5,192 nucleotides of DNA from Methanoculleus sp. UBA77 (GTDB lineage: Archaea; Halobacteriota; Methanomicrobia; Methanomicrobiales; Methanoculleaceae): the NCBI GenBank assembly GCA_002499455.1, contig DALN01000049.1, positions 1 to 5,192 on the forward strand, in the 5' to 3' direction. Below are positions 1 to 4,941 of the stretch, in pieces. Under the pieces are notes generated by a model. That model worked only from the letters and a program-made list of their open reading frames with translations. It had not been told where the DNA came from and made no database searches. Both the position numbers and the translations under genes were made by a program. Within the stretch, counting starts at the first letter, position 1. Every line of letters begins with the position of its first letter.

Positions 1-513
1 CTCCCGGCACTCCGGACAGAGCATGTTCCTCTTCCGGTCCAGCTCGTCCAGCGTCCGCGGCCGGAACATCACGCACTCGGGGTTATCGCAGTGGTCGAGG
101 CCGAGGAGGTGGCCGAGTTCGTGGGCTCCCTCTTTTGCGGCCCGGTCGATCAGGTCGGCATCGTCCGGTGTCCTGCCGTAGTAGTCGTTTCCGAGACGGG
201 CGGTCGAGACGACGGCGACGCCGCTTGCCGGCCTCGCGAGGCCGAAGACGAAGTCGCATGCGCCGACGTAGAGGTCGCGGGAGGTGACGAGCAGCAGCGG
301 CCCGGAGATTGCGTACCTGCGGGTGAGGGTGTCCTGCAGACGGTCCAGGATCTTCTGAGCATCGTGCTGGTCACGGTTCCTGTCGTAGCCGTCGATGAGG
401 AGCGGGTACTCGACGAGCCCGGTCTCTCGTCCCAGGATCATCGCGATCATCCGGGCAACCGGGAGTTCGAGGCCTTCCGGGGCCTGCCGGTCCCAAAGAA
501 TATTGATGCCCAT
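1..513 (-). CDS. amzA: Archaemetzincin, zinc metalloprotease (3' end beyond window)
   Basis: This is a predicted cytosolic zinc-dependent peptidase of the archaemetzincin family, whose physiological substrate is unknown. The first 171 residues are visible and the C-terminus runs off the left edge. The catalytic motif HELGHLLGLDHC lies at residues 131-142: three zinc-ligand histidines (131, 135, 141), the general base Glu132 and Gly138. It is followed by Cys142, Cys147, Met149 (the Met-turn residue) and a CPEC pair at 166-169. This matches the family signature HExxHxxGx3Cx4CxM...CxxC, with 16 residues before CxxC. There is no signal peptide or membrane segment. An in-frame TAG lies directly upstream (517-519), so translation starts at ATG 513 or at GTG 516. 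No good Shine-Dalgarno is seen, and with the TATA candidate near 540-545 a leaderless or nearly leaderless mRNA is likely. The gene is divergent from the UPF0146 gene. The family call is firm and probably only a few residues are missing. Confidence 0.95.
   Translation of the reverse strand, partial: MGINILWDRQAPEGLELPVARMIAMILGRETGLVEYPLLIDGYDRNRDQHDAQKILDRLQDTLTRRYAISGPLLLVTSRDLYVGACDFVFGLARPASGVAVVSTARLGNDYYGRTPDDADLIDRAAKEGAHELGHLLGLDHCDNPECVMFRPRTLDELDRKRNMLCPECRE
492..506 (+). promoter_or_regulatory. Candidate promoter of the UPF0146 gene, inside amzA
   Basis: An AT-rich element (AATATT, 499-504) preceded by a purine-rich BRE-like stretch (CCAAAG, 493-498) is centred about 29 bp upstream of the ATG at 531. 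That spacing would put the transcription start at or a few bases before the start codon. The element lies within the first codons of the divergent archaemetzincin gene. The match to the archaeal TATA consensus is moderate. Confidence 0.35.
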
Positions 514-530
514 CACCTAAGATCTGGGTA

Positions 531-938
531 ATGTGTCAGTATAAACGTATTGAGCGGAGTATCGGGGAGTATATTGCCAGGCGATACACCCGTGCCGTGG
601 AAGTGGGCATCGGCAACAACCCCGACGCCGCACGGATCGTCGCCGCCGCCGGTGCTCTCGTTCTCTGCACCGATATCAGGCCCGGTATCCGGCACGACGA
701 TCTGACCGTCGCGGTCGACGATATCTTCGAGCCCGAGCCGGAGCTGTATGAGGGTGCGGACCTGATCTATGCCATCCGTCCCGGCGTGGAGATGGTCCCG
801 CCGCTGATCGCGCTTGCCCGCCGGGTCAACAGCGACCTTCTTGTCTACCACCTGGGCTGCGAGATCTACGAGGACGGCGGCGAGGTCCTGGACTGCGGTC
901 CGGTCCTCCTCCACCGCTACCACCGCCGCTGCCCCTAA
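531..938 (+). CDS. UPF0146 family protein (Rossmann-like, function unknown)
   Basis: This 135-residue protein belongs to the archaeal UPF0146 family, which has no established function. The N-terminal half has a methyltransferase-like Rossmann pattern: VEVGIGNN at 23-30 in the place of the SAM-binding glycine loop, then CTDIRPG at 46-52 with an acidic residue after the second strand, and DDIFEP at 63-68. YAIRPGVEMVPPLIALAR (80-97) is the most distinctive family stretch. The protein is much shorter than a typical methyltransferase and I see no catalytic motif, so it may bind a nucleotide or act as a partner rather than methylate. It is soluble, with no signal peptide. ATG 531 gives the usual family N-terminus. 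There is no convincing Shine-Dalgarno, so a leaderless message is possible. Its stop codon overlaps that of convergent rfcL by 4 nt. Confidence 0.9.
   Translation: MCQYKRIERSIGEYIARRYTRAVEVGIGNNPDAARIVAAAGALVLCTDIRPGIRHDDLTVAVDDIFEPEPELYEGADLIYAIRPGVEMVPPLIALARRVNSDLLVYHLGCEIYEDGGEVLDCGPVLLHRYHRRCP
538..551 (-). promoter_or_regulatory. Candidate TATA box of amzA, inside the UPF0146 gene
   Basis: Read on the minus strand, 545-540 is TTTATA, a good archaeal TATA element. Its centre is about 26 bp from GTG 516 and 29 bp from ATG 513, so a transcript would be leaderless or nearly so. It overlaps codons 4-5 of the divergent UPF0146 gene. Confidence 0.45.
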
Positions 939-2299
939 AAGAGCGTCGCCTGGCCGGGGGGCGGGCTGTCGCGGGTCTCTTTCGTATCGGCAGGGGGATC
1001 GTCGTCCCCTGACTTCTTGCTTTTGCCGGGGGCCTTCTCTTTGCCGGATGCCTTCTTCTCTTTCGCCTTCTCCTCCTTTGCCACGTCTTTGACGATCTTC
1101 GCGGCCCGAGTTTTATCGTGGATGAAGAGGTTCAGTTCGTCGGCGTCGAGCCCGAACTCGCGGACGTAGCCCGCCGGGTCCTGCTCGACCAGGATGCCGA
1201 TCGCGGTGAAGAAGTCCTCCCTGAGGGCATCCTCCGGTATATGGGTCATCTCGCTGAGCTTCCGGGTCAGGCCGGCCCGGATCGCCTTCTGCTTCTTTGA
1301 CGCGCCCATCTTCTGCCAGCGCGACGGCGGCATGATCCGGCCGTGGATCCCGCTGCCCCCGGCGGCGTCGGCGACGCCGAGGAGCATCACGGCGCTCGCG
1401 TATCGCCAGAGGGTGTAGTACTGCCGGCGGTAGGTCCGGCCGATGTACTCGTCCGCCCGTGCGAGGCAGGCGTAGCCCTGCGCCTGTGAGGCGAGGTCGG
1501 GCAGCTGGTCGAGGTTCCCCTCGAGCCACTGCTCGACGGCGTCGGGGGTGTCCTCGACCTCGACCGCCATCCGGAGCAGGTCGGCGTCTCTCCGCCCCTT
1601 GAATGTCGCGCCCACGAGCTCGAAGATGGTGGATCGCTCGTCCTTTGCGGAGGTCTGGACGTCGCCCACCTCGAGCCGGTCGTTCCCGATGGCCGCGGCG
1701 TAGAGCATGTTCACCGCGGCACGCATGTCCCCGCCGGCGCGTTCGGCGATCCCTTCGAGCGCGGCGGGATCGCACGCCACGCCCTCCGTGGTGCAGATAT
1801 GGCGGAGGCGCGGGACGATCGAACGGGCCTGGAGCGCCCGGAACTGCACCGGCTCCGTGGCCGTCTTGAGTTCTTTCGTGAGGGCGTAGTAGTCGTTTGC
1901 GATCAGGATGATGGGCTGCCGTGACTCGGCGATGATATCCACGATCGCCTTCGCCCCGCCCCGGTCCGCCTGCCCGTGCAGGTTGTCGGCCTCGTCGAGC
2001 AGGATGAGTTTGCGGCTCGCCCCGGAGAGGCTGGCCGTCGTGGAGCCCGAACCCGCCACCCGTTCGAGAGCGGCTTTGGTCCGCTGGTCGGAGGCGTTCA
2101 GCTCCACGACCTCCCAGTTCATGTCGTTTGCGAGGGCATGGGCGCTCGAGGTCTTCCCGATGCCGGGCTTCCCGTAGAGGACGAGCGGCTTCTTCTGCCG
2201 CGTCCAGTCCCGCGCCCACTCGTACATCTGCCTGACTGCCCCGGAGTTCCCCACGACGTCCTGGAGGCGCTGCGGCCTGTACTTCTCCGCCCAGTCCAT
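935..2299 (-). CDS. rfcL: Replication factor C large subunit (clamp loader)
   Basis: RfcL is the single large subunit of the archaeal clamp loader. With RfcS it uses ATP to open and load the PCNA sliding clamp on primed DNA. The protein is 454 residues. It begins with the RFC-box sequence MDWAEKYRP, followed by Walker A GKPGIGKT (43-50), Walker B LILLDEAD (98-105), a sensor 1 region IANDYY (133-138) and a sensor 2 region GGDMRAAVNML (179-189, Arg183). A helical collar domain extends to about 400. Residues about 401-445 form a Lys/Glu/Asp/Pro-rich, probably disordered tether. The protein ends exactly in QATLF (450-454), a short archaeal PIP box for PCNA binding. The start at ATG 2299 gives the canonical N-terminus. 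No Shine-Dalgarno is visible, and a T-rich element about 28 bp upstream suggests a leaderless mRNA. It converges with UPF0146 and is divergent from the marker 2/4 operon. Confidence 0.98.
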   Translation of the reverse strand: MDWAEKYRPQRLQDVVGNSGAVRQMYEWARDWTRQKKPLVLYGKPGIGKTSSAHALANDMNWEVVELNASDQRTKAALERVAGSGSTTASLSGASRKLILLDEADNLHGQADRGGAKAIVDIIAESRQPIILIANDYYALTKELKTATEPVQFRALQARSIVPRLRHICTTEGVACDPAALEGIAERAGGDMRAAVNMLYAAAIGNDRLEVGDVQTSAKDERSTIFELVGATFKGRRDADLLRMAVEVEDTPDAVEQWLEGNLDQLPDLASQAQGYACLARADEYIGRTYRRQYYTLWRYASAVMLLGVADAAGGSGIHGRIMPPSRWQKMGASKKQKAIRAGLTRKLSEMTHIPEDALREDFFTAIGILVEQDPAGYVREFGLDADELNLFIHDKTRAAKIVKDVAKEEKAKEKKASGKEKAPGKSKKSGDDDPPADTKETRDSPPPGQATLF

Positions 2300-2320
2300 A
2301 TGGATCTATTCGGCGTGGGG

Positions 2321-2333
2321 CATCAAAAACCCA
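2321..2333 (-). promoter_or_regulatory. Candidate T-rich promoter element of rfcL
   Basis: On the minus strand, 2330-2322 reads GTTTTTGAT, the only AT-rich element in a GC-rich surrounding. Its centre is about 28 bp upstream of the rfcL ATG. The spacing suits a leaderless transcript, but the sequence is a poor TATA match, so confidence is low. Confidence 0.3.
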
Positions 2334-2380
2334 ACCCCGGCGGTGGCGTACTGGCCCGTGCCGCCTCCTGCCGCACGAGC

Positions 2381-2417
2381 GCCGCCGGTTCCGGCCGGCC
2401 GCTCCGGCGGGCGTTTT
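2381..2417 (+). other. GC-rich hairpin followed by TTTT
   Basis: GCCGCCGG (2381-2388) pairs with CCGGCGGGC (2404-2412), leaving one bulged base. The 15-nt loop itself contains the palindrome CCGGCCGG, and TTTT follows at 2414-2417. It has the shape of a plus-strand intrinsic terminator, but the only plus-strand transcription reaching it would be antisense to rfcL. It may instead be a structured insulator between the divergent rfcL and marker 2 promoters. The pairing is seen directly; the function is unknown. Confidence 0.35.
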
Positions 2418-2433
2418 CCGGGGATCGGGGCCG

Positions 2434-2450
2434 GCCGGGTGCATCCCGGC
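2434..2450. repeat. Perfect 6-bp inverted repeat in the rfcL/marker 2 spacer
   Basis: GCCGGG (2434-2439) and CCCGGC (2445-2450) flank TGCAT. It lies about 42 bp upstream of the candidate TATA of the marker 2 gene, a position where an activator or repressor could bind. In such GC-rich DNA a 6-bp repeat may also be chance. Confidence 0.3.
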
Positions 2451-2491
2451 GGTATCGGTTCCCTGAGCAGAGTGCATAATACCGGGGAATC

Positions 2492-2503
2492 AAATACATT
2501 ATC
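2492..2503 (+). promoter_or_regulatory. Candidate promoter of the marker 2/4 operon
   Basis: AAATACATTATC is the best TATA-like element in the AT-rich part of this spacer. A start about 25 bp downstream (near 2523) would give a leader of roughly 30 nt, containing GGTG at 2543-2546 as a Shine-Dalgarno 5 nt before the GTG start. A second AT-rich stretch, GCATAATA (2474-2481), is the alternative. Confidence 0.4.
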
Positions 2504-2551
2504 TCTGATGAGGCTGAATACCATAAAGAAAAGTAGATTGTTGGTGTTCTT

Positions 2552-3562
2552 GTGGTGAAGGATTGCTCCACCGATACGGTAGCACAGGCCGTCAGGGAAT
2601 ACGAGGGCGTCACCCGGAAGAAGATGATCGGGGATATGATCCGGTCTCTCCGCATCGAAAGCCCGGATGTCGTCGCCTCGTTCGGGGAGGATGCCGCGGT
2701 CATCCGGCATAATGCGGAGGATGCGCTGCTCCTTGCAGCAGACGGTATCTGGAGCAGGCTCATGGAGGCGGACCCGTTCTGGGCAGGGTACTGTGCCGTG
2801 CTCGTGAACGTTCACGATATAGCCGCCATGGGAGGAAGGCCTGTCGCCATGGTCGATATCCTTTCTGCCACGGACGACCGTATTCGTGACGAGGTGACCC
2901 GGGGCATGGTCGCCGCATCCTCGCAGTTCGGCGTCCCGATCGTGGGCGGGCACCTGCACCCGGAGACACCCTACAGCGTCGTGGATGTGGCGATCCTCGG
3001 GACGGCCCGGATGGACCAGATCATCTTCTCGGATACGGCTGAGGAAGGCGACCGGGTGATCGCGGCGATCGATCTCGACGGCCGGGTGCACCCGTCGTGC
3101 TGCTACAACTGGGACTCCGTCACGATGAAGCCGGCAGAGGTGGTGCGGGCCCAGATCAAGGTGATGGAGGATCTGGGAAAGGCGCACCTGGTGACGGCCG
3201 GGAAGGATATCAGCAACCCGGGGGTCATCGGGACGCTCGGCATGCTCCTTGAGGTGAGCGGGAAGGGTGCGGTTATCGACCTTGAGGCGATCCCCCGCCC
3301 GGACCTCGCCGCAATCAACCTCTCCTTCGAGCAGTGGGTGCGCATGTACCCCGGCATGGGGTTCATCCTGACCGTAAAGGCAGAGCACGTGGAGGAGGTC
3401 TGCCGCCGGTTTGCCGCGGTCGGGATGGCGGCGGCCGCGATAGGCGAGGTCGACGGGAGCAAGCGGCTCTCGGTCAGGTACCTGGGCCGGGAGACGCAGG
3501 TCTTCGATCTCGACCGGAACGGCATCATGCGGATCTTCTCCGAAGGGGGGGCATGCCGGTAA
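2552..3562 (+). CDS. mmp2: Methanogenesis marker protein 2 (AIR synthase/PurM-like)
   Basis: This is a 336-residue member of the PurM/SelD/ThiL/HypE-type superfamily, in the group known as methanogenesis marker 2. The group is restricted to methanogens and has no established reaction; characterised relatives bind ATP and activate a substrate by phosphorylation. FGEDAAVI (44-51) is the N-terminal nucleotide/metal motif. AADGI (62-66) and VNVHDIAAMGGRP (85-97) are the typical dimer/ATP-site segments. VGGHLHPETP (131-140) follows, and AGKDISNPGVIGTLGM (206-221) opens the C-terminal AIRS domain. No membrane segment is seen. The start is taken as GTG 2552, with GGTG 5 nt upstream; a second GTG at 2555 is equally possible. 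The last codons overlap the start of the next gene by 10 bp, so the pair is very probably one operon with coupled translation. The family call is strong; the substrate is unknown. Confidence 0.93.
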   Translation: MVKDCSTDTVAQAVREYEGVTRKKMIGDMIRSLRIESPDVVASFGEDAAVIRHNAEDALLLAADGIWSRLMEADPFWAGYCAVLVNVHDIAAMGGRPVAMVDILSATDDRIRDEVTRGMVAASSQFGVPIVGGHLHPETPYSVVDVAILGTARMDQIIFSDTAEEGDRVIAAIDLDGRVHPSCCYNWDSVTMKPAEVVRAQIKVMEDLGKAHLVTAGKDISNPGVIGTLGMLLEVSGKGAVIDLEAIPRPDLAAINLSFEQWVRMYPGMGFILTVKAEHVEEVCRRFAAVGMAAAAIGEVDGSKRLSVRYLGRETQVFDLDRNGIMRIFSEGGACR

Positions 3563-4314
3563 CGGTCGGGTTCGGGGTGGCGGCCCCTGACAAGAAGATC
3601 CTCGCGACTGTCCGGGCGGTCGCGGGCAGGGTCAATCTCATCCTTTTTTCCGGTCCGGGCTCTCTCGGTTCGTTCGGGGACGGCGTGACGGTGGTCGAGG
3701 CGGAGGAGCCCGAGGCAGCCCTCGTTGCGGCTCTCGCCGCGGGCAGGATCGATGCCGCCGTCAGGGGCACGCTCCCCGCCTCCACCACGCTGAAAGCCCT
3801 CAAACAGGCCACGGGCGTCGACCACCTGGAGCGGATCGCCCTCCTCGAGACCGCCGGCGGGTGCCTCTTCCTCCTTGCCCCGGTCGGGGTCGACGAGGGC
3901 TGGACGGTCGAGGAGAAGGTGCGGTTCGTCGAGCGCGGCCGCGAGATTGCCCGGAGTTTCGGGCTGCCTGATGGTGTGGCGGTCCTCTCGGGGGGAAGGC
4001 TCGGGGATCTCGGGCGGCACCCGGTCGTCGACCGGACGATGGCGGACGCCGAGCTTGTCGCCCGCCTGACCGGGGCGGTGCATGCGGAGATCCTGATCGA
4101 GGAGGTGCCGGGACAGTACGGGATGGTCGTCGCCCCGGACGGGATCTCCGGGAACCTGATCTTCCGTACGCTCACGTTCCTCGGGAACGGCGTCGGACAC
4201 GGTGCTCCGGTGGTAAATATCGATAAAATCTTCGTAGATACGTCGCGCGCCTCAGCAGATTATACGAATGCAGTAATGCTCGCAAAATCATTGGCAGAAT
4301 CGAGAAAATCCTGA
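3553..4314 (+). CDS. mtxX: Methanogenesis marker protein 4 (MtxX-like, phosphotransacetylase-like fold)
   Basis: This is a 253-residue protein of the methanogenesis marker 4 family, often annotated as the putative methyltransferase MtxX; no activity is established to my knowledge. Its pattern is closer to phosphate acetyl/butyryltransferases than to methyltransferases. DAAVRGTLPAST (67-78) sits where those enzymes have a conserved Gly-Ser/Thr loop. SGGRLGDLGRHPVVDRTMAD (146-165) and PDGISGNLIFRTLTFLGNG (195-213) resemble their C-terminal phosphate/CoA-site segments, with the GN pair at 200-201. ATG 3553 is the natural start, since the protein aligns from MPVTVGFGVA. The open frame extends further upstream, but that part is an out-of-frame reading of the marker 2 gene. 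A G7 run (3545-3551) ends 1 nt before the ATG and is a poor Shine-Dalgarno, so initiation is probably coupled to marker 2 termination. Base composition matches the neighbours. Confidence 0.9.
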   Translation: MPVTVGFGVAAPDKKILATVRAVAGRVNLILFSGPGSLGSFGDGVTVVEAEEPEAALVAALAAGRIDAAVRGTLPASTTLKALKQATGVDHLERIALLETAGGCLFLLAPVGVDEGWTVEEKVRFVERGREIARSFGLPDGVAVLSGGRLGDLGRHPVVDRTMADAELVARLTGAVHAEILIEEVPGQYGMVVAPDGISGNLIFRTLTFLGNGVGHGAPVVNIDKIFVDTSRASADYTNAVMLAKSLAESRKS

Positions 4315-4319
4315 ATCGT

Positions 4320-4342
4320 GGGCCGGTTGCTAAAACAGGCCC
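4320..4342 (+). terminator. Weak hairpin after the marker 2/4 operon
   Basis: GGGCC (4320-4324) pairs with GGCCC (4338-4342), with an inner GTT/AAC pairing after one mismatch. It begins 6 nt after the marker 4 stop. Only short pyrimidine stretches follow, not a real T-run, so it may be an mRNA 3'-end stabiliser rather than a terminator. Confidence 0.3.
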
Positions 4343-4395
4343 TTCTCCGCCGCCGTTTCAATCGCTCTGATTCTCTGTCTGGTATCCGGATGCCC

Positions 4396-4420
4396 TCTCC
4401 ATATGCATCCCCGATGGAGA
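4396..4420. repeat. Inverted repeat upstream of the histone promoter
   Basis: TCTCCAT (4396-4402) and ATGGAGA (4414-4420) form a perfect 7-bp stem with an 11-nt loop, about 40 bp upstream of the histone TATA box. It could be an upstream regulator site or belong to the 3' end of the preceding operon. There is no direct evidence for either. Confidence 0.3.
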
Positions 4421-4447
4421 AGAGAAACGCAAATTTTGGAGATAATC

Positions 4448-4464
4448 CCGAAATGTTTTTATAC
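4448..4464 (+). promoter_or_regulatory. BRE/TATA promoter of the histone gene
   Basis: This is the clearest promoter in the window: a purine-rich BRE (CCGAAATG, 4448-4455) followed by TTTTTATAC (4456-4464). The expected start 24-27 bp from the TATA centre is about 4484-4487, inside the inverted repeat at 4474-4491. The leader would be about 15 nt, just enough for the Shine-Dalgarno. Confidence 0.75.
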
Positions 4465-4473
4465 TAACTCATA

Positions 4474-4492
4474 CACCTCTTTTTAGAGGTGG
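4474..4492 (+). promoter_or_regulatory. Inverted repeat overlapping the histone start site and Shine-Dalgarno
   Basis: CACCTCT (4474-4480), a TTTT loop, and AGAGGTG (4485-4491) form a perfect 7-bp hairpin. Its right arm is the Shine-Dalgarno itself (GAGGTGG, 4486-4492; 8 nt before ATG 4501). The sequence is therefore either a DNA operator across the transcription start or, if transcription begins upstream of 4474, an RNA hairpin that would hide the ribosome-binding site. The left arm CACCTC also resembles the 3' end of archaeal 16S rRNA, as any complement of a Shine-Dalgarno must. Confidence 0.6.
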
Positions 4493-4500
4493 AATTAGAT

Positions 4501-4707
4501 ATGGCAGATCTACCTATTGCTGCGGTTGTACGTATCGCAAAGAAGAATGGTGCTGAGAGGGTCGGCAGCGACGCTGCTGCTGCACTCGTTGTGAAGGCCG
4601 AGGCATACATTGCCGAGCTGACCAAGGAAGCCAACAGGCTTGCCCAGCACGCGGGACGCAAGACGATCAAGGCAGAAGACGTCGACCTCGCGGTTAAGTC
4701 CGCGTAA
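4501..4707 (+). CDS. Archaeal histone (HMf-like)
   Basis: This 68-residue histone-fold protein binds and wraps DNA as dimers that assemble further, compacting the chromosome. It spans a complete fold without tails: LPIAAVVRIAKKNGAERV (4-21) gives the first helix and loop, a long central helix covers about 24-48, and AGRKTIKAEDVDLAV (51-65) gives the last loop and helix. It includes the conserved histone pattern RxTxxxxD (Arg53, Thr55, Asp60) and a DNA-contacting Lys-Thr. The start is ATG 4501, preceded at 8 nt by GAGGTGG; an in-frame GTG at 4489 overlaps that Shine-Dalgarno and is not used here. It stands alone as a single-gene unit with its own strong promoter and a hairpin terminator. Codon use is less GC-biased than in its neighbours, as expected for a highly expressed gene. 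Confidence 0.97.
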   Translation: MADLPIAAVVRIAKKNGAERVGSDAAAALVVKAEAYIAELTKEANRLAQHAGRKTIKAEDVDLAVKSA

Positions 4708-4734
4708 TTCGACCGATCTCTCTTCTCTTTACCC

Positions 4735-4780
4735 GGGGGCTCACCAGCCCCCTTCTCAGGTCTCTGTTCTGCGGGTTTTT
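4735..4780 (+). terminator. Hairpin terminator of the histone gene
   Basis: GGGGGCT (4735-4741), loop CACC, and AGCCCCC (4746-4752) form a perfect 7-bp stem starting 27 nt after the histone stop. A pyrimidine-rich tail follows and an oligo-T run occurs at 4776-4780. Archaeal termination mainly uses the T-rich tract, so the end may lie at either point. Confidence 0.7.
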
Positions 4781-4795
4781 GCCGGACGGTGTGTG

Positions 4796-4849
4796 AGAAA
4801 CTATCAGACTTCGAGTCACAAAGAACGTGGAACTCAGTAAGAAGTTTCT
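4796..4849 (+). other. Nested hairpin, possible structured RNA
   Basis: AGAAACT (4796-4802) pairs with AGTTTCT (4843-4849). Inside it, GAGTCAC (4813-4819) pairs with GTG-GA-ACTC (4827-4835) with a 2-nt bulge and a 7-nt loop. No coding frame explains it. It lies just after the histone terminator and 10 nt before the palindromic repeat, so it could be part of the same element. No known RNA family is recognised. Confidence 0.3.
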
Positions 4850-4858
4850 GAAACTCCC

Positions 4859-4941
4859 CTTCGCGGCTTCGCGCCTTTCGCGTGAGGCCGTGTTATCGCC
4901 CATAAACTGTCATCTCACGCGAAGCCGCGAAAAACGCGAAG
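4859..4941. repeat. Palindromic intergenic element built of TTCGCG units
   Basis: The left arm (4859-4886) carries TTCGCG three times and the right arm (4914-4941) carries the complement CGCGAA three times, around a 27-nt AT-richer centre (4887-4913). Two pairings exclude each other. One is a perfect 14-bp stem, TTCGCGGCTTCGCG (4860-4873) with 4918-4931. The other is TTCGCGTGAG (4877-4886) with 4914-4923 (10 bp) plus CTTCGCG (4859-4865) with 4935-4941 (7 bp). No reading frame runs through it convincingly. It has the form of a REP-like or non-autonomous mobile repeat, or a DNA-structure site. Copy number cannot be judged from one window. Confidence 0.7.

Noticed and set aside
91..531. Plus-strand open frame opposite archaemetzincin
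   Set aside because: The minus strand carries the intact zinc-protease motif; the plus frame is its shadow.
1113..2477. A second 454-codon minus-strand open frame overlapping rfcL
   Set aside because: It is an Arg/Gly/Pro/Ala-rich out-of-frame reading of rfcL, typical of GC-rich coding DNA. It has no family pattern, and its equal length to RfcL is coincidence.
3334..3552. Upstream extension of marker 4 by 73 residues
   Set aside because: This part lies wholly inside marker 2 in another frame and reads as Arg/Gly-rich filler. The marker 4 family sequence begins at MPVTVGFG (ATG 3553).
2306..4200. Long minus-strand frames opposite the marker 2 and marker 4 genes
   Set aside because: They are antisense shadows with Arg/Pro/His-rich translations and no recognisable domains, while the plus strand encodes recognisable proteins.
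4489..4500. GTG 4489 as the histone start
   Set aside because: It overlaps the Shine-Dalgarno GAGGTGG, adds four residues not typical of histones, and ATG 4501 has ideal spacing.
4640..4903. Small frames across the histone 3' end and terminator (4640-4840 plus, 4694-4903 minus)
   Set aside because: They run through the histone gene, its terminator and the palindrome, with no ribosome-binding site or protein-like composition.
4859..4941. CRISPR array
   Set aside because: The repeated units are about 6 bp, inverted rather than direct, and there are no regular spacers or cas genes.
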